From Maribacter caenipelagi (GTDB lineage: Bacteria; Bacteroidota; Bacteroidia; Flavobacteriales; Flavobacteriaceae), in NCBI RefSeq assembly GCF_004364175.1, contig NZ_SNZW01000013.1:610726-674725 (forward strand): DNA of 64,000 bases. Direction: 5' to 3'. Under the pieces are notes generated by a model. It worked only from the letters and a program-made list of their open reading frames with translations, was not told the DNA's origin and did not search any database. The position numbers and the translations under genes are program-made. Below, one piece after another: positions 8,598 through 16,041 of this stretch (position 1 is its first letter; each line of letters opens with the position of its first letter).

Positions 8598-10136
8598 CTA
8601 TTTTTTAATCGCCAGTTCGTAATACGCTGGTTTTTTATTTCCTAATGAATCTATACAACCGAAGAAGTGTTGCTTTTTGGTTTTCCAAGGTAAGCTGCCT
8701 GCTACAGAGCTAGGTACTTTTTCAAAGTCATACAGCGTCCAAAACAAAAAAGGTATGTTCTCTTTTTCTAAATAGCCCTGCATCTCTTTATAATAAGCTG
8801 CTTGTTTTTCATCAGAGCCTAAGAATAAACTCCACATACCGCCATAAGAAGAGTCTCCATATTCCTGTAAAACAATGGGCTTGTTGGGCGTTAAATACCG
8901 CAGAATCTTATAGGACTCCAAAAAGTATTCTGGCTTTTTATAATAATGGAAAGAAATAAAATCAACTTCATTTGATAGGTGCAATGCCGCTTCGGGGTTA
9001 GACCATCCAATAGTTATTGGGTTCTTTTTATCCCATTTTTTAATTTCTAACATCATTTGATTCAACCATTGAATTACATTGCTCTTACCTCGTGATTCAA
9101 AATCTAGGTCCGGTTCATTTTTAATATCCCAACCCAAGAGGGCAGGGTGGTCTTTAACCGCATTTACAATCGCTTCTGCATGTCTGTGGGTTAGTGTCCA
9201 GTTAGAAATATCATAATCCCCATAAAAATCAAATAAAGTGATTAGAACATCTAATTCGTGGTCTTTTGCCTTATCTAAGAGTTTGTTGAGAAGTGTAAGC
9301 TTTTTGGTATCGACCCTGTTTTTTCCAAAATCCTCATATTGAATAAATACCCTAATGGTATTTAAACCCATATCTTGAATTATTTGAAAATCTTGATTGA
9401 TAATGGTGTCATTGAACCTTTTACCAAAAGTATCCCAAGGAGAATCTTTTGGGTAATAATTAATACCTTTTTGATTTTTGATCTTTTCAAGCTTTGTAGC
9501 AATGTTTCGTTCAACTACTTTAGTAGTATCTAGCAGATTTGGTATTTCTTTTAAATGTCTAATACGCCAAAACCCGTCTTCTAAAAGCATCATTACTTGA
9601 TAGCTGGTAGTATCTTTTTCTTTAAGAATTAGTGTTTCACCTTCATACGTTTCTTGGTATTCTTCAACATTATAATCTTTAAATACGACCATGGTACCAT
9701 CTGCCGTATAAAAATCTAATGCGGGATTATGGTTTAAAGTGGTGCGTTTATACCAGTGGTTGTTTTTTTTGTTGAGGTCAATATTATCGTAAAGTCTAAC
9801 TCTTGCGCTATCGGTGTAAAAATCTTCAATACCGTAACGGTCATTTTTCTTGAACGCAATATTTCGAACGTGCCATGCATTCATATAATCGTTGGTAATT
9901 TCGCCTAATGCTTGTTCTTCCATTGGTCGCCCTGGGTTATCTAAGTCAGACCATTCTAGATTTGGTTTATACACATCATCCATCGGTACTTCTAAATGCA
10001 ACATTGAAGTTTTATCTGCACCGGTATTCATAAATGACCATGCAGCTCCTATTCCATATAGAATAAGTCCGTTTATAGCTAAAAACGTAACTATCAATAC
10101 GGTTCTGTATAATGTTTTATTTAACTGTATCGCCAT
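8598..10136 (-). CDS. Membrane-anchored GH5-like glycoside hydrolase with NTF2-like N-terminal domain
   Basis: Protein of 512 residues. A single N-terminal membrane helix (about residues 12-35) suggests an anchored, periplasm-facing protein. Residues ~75-200 look like an NTF2/SnoaL-like cone domain. From ~225 a TIM-barrel glycosidase follows, with the probable acid/base E341 in WDIKNEPDLD, substrate-site FHYY at 397-400 and probable nucleophile E425 in IVLQEYGDSS. These are the two strand-end glutamates of clan GH-A (GH5-like). The ATG at 10136 overlaps the upstream lipoprotein gene by 20 nt, so translation is probably coupled. It may trim or release the glycan made by the locus. Exact GH family and substrate are uncertain. 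Confidence 0.78.
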   Translation of the reverse strand: MAIQLNKTLYRTVLIVTFLAINGLILYGIGAAWSFMNTGADKTSMLHLEVPMDDVYKPNLEWSDLDNPGRPMEEQALGEITNDYMNAWHVRNIAFKKNDRYGIEDFYTDSARVRLYDNIDLNKKNNHWYKRTTLNHNPALDFYTADGTMVVFKDYNVEEYQETYEGETLILKEKDTTSYQVMMLLEDGFWRIRHLKEIPNLLDTTKVVERNIATKLEKIKNQKGINYYPKDSPWDTFGKRFNDTIINQDFQIIQDMGLNTIRVFIQYEDFGKNRVDTKKLTLLNKLLDKAKDHELDVLITLFDFYGDYDISNWTLTHRHAEAIVNAVKDHPALLGWDIKNEPDLDFESRGKSNVIQWLNQMMLEIKKWDKKNPITIGWSNPEAALHLSNEVDFISFHYYKKPEYFLESYKILRYLTPNKPIVLQEYGDSSYGGMWSLFLGSDEKQAAYYKEMQGYLEKENIPFLFWTLYDFEKVPSSVAGSLPWKTKKQHFFGCIDSLGNKKPAYYELAIKK

Positions 10137-11364
10137 TTATACTTTTTGTAAATTCTTTTGTGATACCTGCAGCATTTATTTTAAATAAGTACTCGCCATC
10201 TGGTAAAAAATACTCCCCTAAGAAAATATTACAAACTCCGCTTTTTGTGGTGGTTATCTTAGACTCAATAAAATTACCTTCGGTATCATAAACCTCTAGT
10301 TTTAATAGGAGTCCGTCAGGAATAAGCTGTTTCATAAAACTCTCGAACGGACCAATATCTATATTTCTGTTTCCTTTTGAAAAATGAACGGGATAATCTT
10401 TTATAGCAGCTTTAAACTCAAATTCTGTAGTATTACTTTCTGCAGCACCAGTTACAAATGCTTGTATTTCCCATGATGCAGCTTTATCTGGGTGCAAGGT
10501 TTTCGCTTCGGCAATACCGTTTATAGTGGTACCTATTGTGTACAGATAAGAGTTATCTTCATTTTTAATGACAAAGGTTACTAATGTACCATTGGTGACC
10601 ACATTACCAAATTCATCTTTTATAATATCTGATGTAAACGTTACAATTTGATTGCCATCTGCAAAGTTATGCGCACTAGAACTACTGATGTTAAAGTTGA
10701 CCGCATTCGCAGGATAAACAATTGTTGCCAGTTCTTTTGAAGTAGTACCGTTACATTCTGATGTTACTAATATCCTCCCTGATTTTAAGGTAGATGCCAC
10801 ATTGTACCAAGCTATAAAGCTTTCTGTAGTTATTTTTTGCTCGTCTATATTCTCTAAAAATTGATATTTAACAGTTACCTCGGTACCATCATCTACGGGG
10901 TTGTCATAAGCGTCGGTGGGTGATATGGTTAGCATTGAGAAATCATTTCTGCCCGCGGTAACACTACGCGGTCCAAAATACGATTCTACATATGTTGCTT
11001 TCGGTGCATTTGTTGTAATTGAATGTTTGCCATTGTGTAGGGTTTCTCCATTTGATAATAACTTCCACCGAAACGGACCGGCAATTCTAGTAAAGTTTTT
11101 AGGGATGTTGAAAGTGATGTTTTTATCAGTTGAGTTTTTAGGATTCAGTAAAACATTACCATAAGCATTTTTTACTTGTAGTTTGTAATTTGCATTCGGT
11201 TGATCTGTGTTAAAAGCTAAGGTAATTGCCTCGCCCGCTATACTAGTATTCTTTGACGTAATAAAGGTTGTATTTGGGGTGTTCGTTTCCTTTGGTTGTT
11301 CTTCCTCTTTACTAGAACAACCAAGTAGTACAAGACTTAAAATCATTAAAATTTTAACGCGCAT
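10117..11364 (-). CDS. Lipoprotein with invasin-type (Big_1-like) Ig domains
   Basis: The open frame begins further upstream, but ATG 11364 is preferred: it gives a clean lipoprotein signal (MRVKILMILSLVLLGCSS, lipobox LLGC) and sits one base after the stop of the upstream GT-C-like gene. The mature part is about 400 residues of beta-rich Ig-like modules. Two contain the Big_1 hallmark D-x-YGN/DNPVDDGTEVTVKY or DEFGNVVTNGTLVTF. It is probably anchored in the outer or inner membrane and may act as scaffold or spacer for the polysaccharide machinery. It is the middle gene of a tightly packed three-gene operon. Specific function unknown. Confidence 0.72.
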   Translation of the reverse strand: MRVKILMILSLVLLGCSSKEEEQPKETNTPNTTFITSKNTSIAGEAITLAFNTDQPNANYKLQVKNAYGNVLLNPKNSTDKNITFNIPKNFTRIAGPFRWKLLSNGETLHNGKHSITTNAPKATYVESYFGPRSVTAGRNDFSMLTISPTDAYDNPVDDGTEVTVKYQFLENIDEQKITTESFIAWYNVASTLKSGRILVTSECNGTTSKELATIVYPANAVNFNISSSSAHNFADGNQIVTFTSDIIKDEFGNVVTNGTLVTFVIKNEDNSYLYTIGTTINGIAEAKTLHPDKAASWEIQAFVTGAAESNTTEFEFKAAIKDYPVHFSKGNRNIDIGPFESFMKQLIPDGLLLKLEVYDTEGNFIESKITTTKSGVCNIFLGEYFLPDGEYLFKINAAGITKEFTKSINGDTVK

Positions 11365-11365
11365 A

Positions 11366-14300
11366 CTATTTAGGATTACCGATGTAACTGTTAATCTCAA
11401 ACTTTATGTATTCATATCCTTTTCCTTTAAAAGGCTGTGCCTGCTTCATGCCATGCGTCAATTTTCTATTGGGGAATAATTTATCGGCTATGGCTTTATT
11501 AGGCGAACCGTTTACAAAACAATTTTCTAAACTACTGCTTACAACCGCTAAACTATCAAGATCTAAAGGTTTGTAATTGAAAAACTGCTTACGCTGTATT
11601 CGCACCCCTTCGGTTATAAACTTATGATCTACCCAAAGTAACTTGCCCTCTGCATCGTAATACGAGATTATAAGTTGAGGTATAGTCACTTCTTGCACAC
11701 CTGAATTGAACAATACACCATTGAAACCTTGTTCTGTGTAAACCAAATCTTGTAAAGCAACATGCTTATATAAGTCAGTATTTGCCGTATTACCTGCTGA
11801 TTGCAAGTTGAATTTAGTAGGTTGTTCTTCGAAACTAATAGGTGTAAACTGGTCAGGATCAAAAGTAGGGGGTAGGGTATCTTTGGTAGACGACCATGCA
11901 ATACCTTCAAAGTTAATTTTGAACGTTGTCGTTTCTTTTGGCATCAACTTATGTTTAATTTGATGCTTGGCGTTATAATTCGCCAACTCCTTGTTATCAT
12001 CATTATACAAGGTTGCTTTAATTACAATATCTGCTGGTGTATTGTCGACATTTTGTAATTCACCTATAATGCTATATTGTCCTTTATATTTTACCAGTTT
12101 AGCACTTAGGATTTCAAGAACAGGCTGTTTTAATACATCTTCATGATAGGTTTCTTGAGTCGTAATTTTTCGTCTACCGTGGTTATAATAGGTTGTGCCG
12201 TTTGAGGTGAAAAGTTGATCTGGTGGTATGTCATTATCTACTTTTAATGATTTAATGTACCACTTATTTTTTCGTTTTATCAGTTCGTGGTGGTCATTGT
12301 TGAATACATTTTCTAAAGGGGTAATCCACCTTGTTGATACTTTGGCTTTTGCACTATTTTCGGTTTTATCGTAAATTTCTATACCTAACGAATCTAGTTT
12401 TGCATACGAACTTAAAATACCATCGGTCACAGATACCTCTAACATATACTGGGCAATGTCTATGTTTTGCTCTGGATCTATATACGAATGTGCTCTAGAG
12501 AATTCTTTAAAATCTAAGGCATCATAATAAGATTCTACAACATTGTTCGGCGATAATTGAGTAACATTTTTTACGTAAAATATATACATGCCATAGCCCA
12601 TACATATCAGTACTAGTAAAGCCCACCAATGTGAAAAGGTTAAAAGTTTAGACGAGAATTTATTGTACGGTAGTTCTAACTTCATAAAAGAATGAACCGG
12701 AACTTTTCTAGACTTTAATAGCCGCACCCAAATCATCTGAATGTTCACAAATATGGCTATTAGTACTGTCGAAAGCGGAATTATACCCCACATAATTTTC
12801 ATTATGGTAGGTACATCTTGCTTAGGCATTATTTGTGGTATGGGTGCCACATTAAGTTTCTCCCAAACCATAATGCCATTTTCTAATTGTTGTAGACGTT
12901 GCCAGCCACAGTAGTAGAGTATGGGGTCGTAGAATTTATCGTTCGAGAAAATGTACTTTAAATTATATTTTTCGGGTACGGTCAAAAATTGCTGTAATGA
13001 TCCTATACCCTCAACACCCCTAAACTTTGAATTTTCTATGCGTTCGATCGCTCTAGTGGTCAATTCTGGCAATCGCCTTGCAGAGTGGTAATTTCCATCG
13101 ACTGTCATCGCACCTGTCTGTGCAGAAAGCCAAGCCATTTGATCACCAAAACCAAGTGGTAAATACCGCCAAGAATCATGCGAATCAGCCCCTAGAAAGT
13201 TGACAATAGGCAGCATTTTAATTTTAGCGGGCTGCGAGGGTCTAAAATAGCCCAAGGTCATGGTAAATAGTACCATAAACAACATTCCGCCTGCAATCAA
13301 CCCACCTAAGACCCTATGATAAACTCCGCCGAATCTTTTTTGAATCAACGCTTTTAAATCTCCTTCAACCATCCGGTAGGCGAACTCTGCGAATATAGGG
13401 AGCGCCATAATGGTTGCCCATAATGTAAACCTATCCAATGTAAGAATATTGAAGGCCATTTCTCCCAACATCATACGTGGAATAGGGGTCGTGCCACCTG
13501 TTCCTAAAATCGTTAAAAGCCCAAAAGATAATCCGAAAAATACATATCTTTTACTAAAATATCTGTAAAAAAAGTAGGGGAGAATAAATAGAAATACTCC
13601 CCACGGAATTATGAAGAACACGAGCCCGGACGAGGTTATTTCTAAAAAATTATCTCGTGACCCATGTGGTATGGCTACTTGGGTTATAGGGTTTCTTTTT
13701 GAGTTATACCAGTACGGAAAAATACAGAATACAAGTAAAAATATTGCCGTACCACCAAACTTCGCTATGCGCCAAAAGTGTTGTAAGGTAGTGCCCCAGA
13801 ATACCTTAAATGTAAGCGCTTTGTAAGATGCTACTTTTTCTCTAGAAGCATCCATAACCGCCATACCCATTAAAGGTGCGATGAAAAAGACCATACCAAA
13901 AAGCGGCGTTACATGATGCGAAGTAACCGTTACCGCAAGCATAGTCGCCGATGTTATAAAATAACGTGTTTTGCCTGTTTTGATCCACAGGTATATTTCG
14001 GTCATAGAATGCAGTAAAATTGATAGTGCCGAGATACTGGGTAACTGTCCGAAAATATGTAAGGTTTCGACAAAAGTTGATGAGAAAACTGCCATAACAG
14101 CCCCGTAGCCTGCTATTCTACGGCTACCGGTCATTAAAAGAGTATACCTATATGCACCGGTAATAAAGAGCACAATAGCTATTAATGCCACCGTGTACAT
14201 ACCGAATTTTAAACCGCCTATGTACGAAAGTATACCAATAAGTTGATGTACTAATGGCGGATAGGACTGTACAGTAAAGCCTGTATACCATCTATATTCC

Positions 14301-14455
14301 CACGGATCAAACCAACTATTGGCATAATGATCGGCGAAAAATAAATGAATTAATGCGTCGTAAGTAGATTCTAACGTAAAGAAGATAGCAGAACCGTGAA
14401 AAGCAAGCCCTACGATTAAAGCTAATATTAAGAGGGTGTTGGTTTTTTTTTCCAA
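11366..14455 (-). CDS. Large GT-C-like membrane protein with periplasmic NTF2-like and FxLYD-like domains
   Basis: Protein of 1,029 residues. The first ~420 residues hold about ten membrane helices. A loop after helix 1 carries acidic and His residues (D33, H37, D42 in STYDALIHLFFADHY), reminiscent of GT-C transferases such as STT3/ArnT and of the PTPS_related membrane family. Two further helices lie near 590 and 660. The ~360-residue C-terminal tail has an NTF2-like stretch (~695-800) and two FxLYD-like beta-sandwiches (GELQNVDNTPADIVIKATLY and a second near 930). First gene of an operon with the Ig lipoprotein and GH5-like enzyme. It probably transfers sugar from a polyprenyl-phosphate donor in the periplasm; the receiver-GT2 proteins could make that donor. 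This link is inference. Confidence 0.68.
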   Translation of the reverse strand: MEKKTNTLLILALIVGLAFHGSAIFFTLESTYDALIHLFFADHYANSWFDPWEYRWYTGFTVQSYPPLVHQLIGILSYIGGLKFGMYTVALIAIVLFITGAYRYTLLMTGSRRIAGYGAVMAVFSSTFVETLHIFGQLPSISALSILLHSMTEIYLWIKTGKTRYFITSATMLAVTVTSHHVTPLFGMVFFIAPLMGMAVMDASREKVASYKALTFKVFWGTTLQHFWRIAKFGGTAIFLLVFCIFPYWYNSKRNPITQVAIPHGSRDNFLEITSSGLVFFIIPWGVFLFILPYFFYRYFSKRYVFFGLSFGLLTILGTGGTTPIPRMMLGEMAFNILTLDRFTLWATIMALPIFAEFAYRMVEGDLKALIQKRFGGVYHRVLGGLIAGGMLFMVLFTMTLGYFRPSQPAKIKMLPIVNFLGADSHDSWRYLPLGFGDQMAWLSAQTGAMTVDGNYHSARRLPELTTRAIERIENSKFRGVEGIGSLQQFLTVPEKYNLKYIFSNDKFYDPILYYCGWQRLQQLENGIMVWEKLNVAPIPQIMPKQDVPTIMKIMWGIIPLSTVLIAIFVNIQMIWVRLLKSRKVPVHSFMKLELPYNKFSSKLLTFSHWWALLVLICMGYGMYIFYVKNVTQLSPNNVVESYYDALDFKEFSRAHSYIDPEQNIDIAQYMLEVSVTDGILSSYAKLDSLGIEIYDKTENSAKAKVSTRWITPLENVFNNDHHELIKRKNKWYIKSLKVDNDIPPDQLFTSNGTTYYNHGRRKITTQETYHEDVLKQPVLEILSAKLVKYKGQYSIIGELQNVDNTPADIVIKATLYNDDNKELANYNAKHQIKHKLMPKETTTFKINFEGIAWSSTKDTLPPTFDPDQFTPISFEEQPTKFNLQSAGNTANTDLYKHVALQDLVYTEQGFNGVLFNSGVQEVTIPQLIISYYDAEGKLLWVDHKFITEGVRIQRKQFFNYKPLDLDSLAVVSSSLENCFVNGSPNKAIADKLFPNRKLTHGMKQAQPFKGKGYEYIKFEINSYIGNPK

Positions 14456-14638
14456 AGGTTAGATTAGAATCAAATTCTATATAAAGGTATTAAATATATG
14501 AGATGATCAATACAATAAAAAGGGTTTAGTTGAAATTTTAATAATAGAATACCTACAATATGCTGTTCTGTTATTATTAAATTATGAAAATCTAAAGATC
14601 AAACGTTTTCAAAACCAGAGATTATCGAATGTTATAAA

Positions 14639-14707
14639 CCTCTCGTCTACAGTAAACTGTTACCCATCTTGGTCTTTTCAAATTTTAGGGCTTGACAAGT
14701 AAATTTG
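14639..14707 (+). promoter_or_regulatory. Putative activator site plus -7 box upstream of receiver-GT2 copy 2 (site C)
   Basis: CCTCTCGTCTACAGTAA at 14639-14655 shares 14 of 17 bases with sites A and B, with a degenerate second half (ACCCATCTT) beginning at 14662. TAAATTTG at 14700-14707 is a perfect TAnnTTTG -7 box, 61 bp after the motif start. The region is intergenic between divergent genes. Confidence 0.55.
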
Positions 14708-14711
14708 TCAA
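14692..14711. promoter_or_regulatory. Inverted repeat overlapping the -7 box
   Basis: TTGACAA (14692-14698) and TTGTCAA (14705-14711) form a perfect 7-bp inverted repeat around GTAAAT, straddling the -7 box. Position suggests a repressor operator, but the arms may be coincidence in AT-rich DNA. Confidence 0.35.
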
Positions 14712-14741
14712 TGTAAACTATAAATAACCAAAATCTAACAT

Positions 14742-15908
14742 ATGAAAATTCTAGCCATAGATGATCAAAAACTTATTCTTCTTTCTGTTGAAAAACGATT
14801 ATCAGAATTAGGTTATGAAGTGCAAACCGCCAATTCAATTGAATCTGGTATACAACTATTTAACTTTTTTAAACCGGATTTGGTTTTACTAGATATGAAT
14901 ATGCCAGAAATGTCTGGTACAGAATTGGTTTCATGTACCGGTACAGAAGTGGTGAAATATATTCGCCTATTTATGAAAAATGATACGCCCATTCTTGTAA
15001 TGTCTGGAAATACAGATGAAAATCTAATTATGCAGAATTTTAATTTAGGGGTTAACGATTACCTGAAAAAACCGGTAAGTCTAGATGAAATGGCTGCTAG
15101 AATAAAAAGAATAATAGGTGCGCCTGAAAATAAGGGAGTGGTTACTGCGAAAAAATCTGATACACGTATTCTTCAGAAGAATTGTGTAGGTGTCGTAATA
15201 CCTTGTTATAATGAAGAAGAGCGACTTTTAAGTGAAGAATTTAAACAATTTGCACATAAGAATCTTGGGTATCATTTGTGCTTTGTAAATGATGGTAGTA
15301 CAGATAATACGTTGTCAGTGCTTCAGAAATTAAAAAAAGATAATCCCGATAATATTAGTATTTATAATTGTAAGCAAAATGGAGGAAAAGCCGAAGCTGT
15401 AAGACAAGGCATGCTGCATCTTGTAAAGGATCAACAATTAGATTATATAGGATTTTTAGATGCCGATTTATCGACAGATTTTAGAGATTTTGATGATTTG
15501 GTAAAAACAATTGAAAGCTCAGATTTTAAAATCGTAAGTGGTTCTCGAATCGAAAGAATGGGCGCTAACATCACTAAAGAATCTGCTCGTAAGCTAATTA
15601 GTATGACGATTAATTTGATCATTCAAACTATTTTAGGAATGCCCTTTAAAGACACCCAATGTGGTGCAAAGGTGATGGATCGTGAAATTGCCTCTAAAAT
15701 GTTTAAAAAGAAATTCGTTACCAAATGGCTTTTCGATGTTGAGCTATTCATGAGAATGAAAAAGTACTTTGGTAAAACAGCCGTAAAAAGCATGATTTGC
15801 GAACAACCTTTAAAAAGGTGGATTCACGCAAATGGGTCTAAACTTTCAATGAAAGACTCTGTTAAAATTGTAGGTCAACTAGCCCAAATCGCTGTTCATT
15901 ATAGATAA
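14742..15908 (+). CDS. Receiver domain fused to GT2 (polyprenol-phosphate-type) glycosyltransferase, copy 2
   Basis: Protein of 388 residues, a close paralogue of the protein at 4754. The receiver keeps D7/D8, acceptor D51 (LVLLDMNMPEMSG), S88 and K110. The GT2 part keeps VIPCYNEEERLL, FVNDGSTDNT, NGGKAEAVR and FLDADLSTD. It carries an 8-residue insertion just after the MSG following the phospho-acceptor, produced by a 24-nt near-repeat (GGTACAGAA at 14916 and 14940), which lengthens the beta3-alpha3 loop. It is monocistronic, with motif C upstream and a terminator at 15950, and divergent from the GT-C/lipoprotein/GH5 operon. It probably supplies a lipid-phosphate sugar; control by an unlinked histidine kinase is inferred. 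Confidence 0.85.
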   Translation: MKILAIDDQKLILLSVEKRLSELGYEVQTANSIESGIQLFNFFKPDLVLLDMNMPEMSGTELVSCTGTEVVKYIRLFMKNDTPILVMSGNTDENLIMQNFNLGVNDYLKKPVSLDEMAARIKRIIGAPENKGVVTAKKSDTRILQKNCVGVVIPCYNEEERLLSEEFKQFAHKNLGYHLCFVNDGSTDNTLSVLQKLKKDNPDNISIYNCKQNGGKAEAVRQGMLHLVKDQQLDYIGFLDADLSTDFRDFDDLVKTIESSDFKIVSGSRIERMGANITKESARKLISMTINLIIQTILGMPFKDTQCGAKVMDREIASKMFKKKFVTKWLFDVELFMRMKKYFGKTAVKSMICEQPLKRWIHANGSKLSMKDSVKIVGQLAQIAVHYR

Positions 15909-15949
15909 TTATACTGAAAATTTAGGTTAACCTTTTTTAAGATGTAGAA

Positions 15950-15983
15950 AAGTGTTGAGATTACATTATCTCAGCACTTTTTG
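15950..15983 (+). terminator. Rho-independent terminator after receiver-GT2 copy 2
   Basis: A 12-bp stem (15950-15961 with 15968-15979, one G-T pair), loop TACATT, then a T-run. Confidence 0.88.
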
Positions 15984-16018
15984 TTTTTATATAGTCAATA
16001 CCGCTTCGCTCCAAAGTG

Positions 16019-16026
16019 TATCTTTG
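16019..16026 (+). promoter_or_regulatory. -7 box of the FUSC-family gene
   Basis: TATCTTTG matches TAnnTTTG exactly, 15 bp before the GTG start at 16042. The leader would be only about 10 nt. No clear -33 element was seen. Confidence 0.5.
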
Positions 16027-16041
16027 TACCTGATTCTATAG

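Noticed and set aside
11364-11400. Upstream ATG 11400 as the lipoprotein start
   Set aside because: It would put 12 residues before the signal peptide and overlap the upstream gene; ATG 11364 gives a standard lipobox and a one-base gap.
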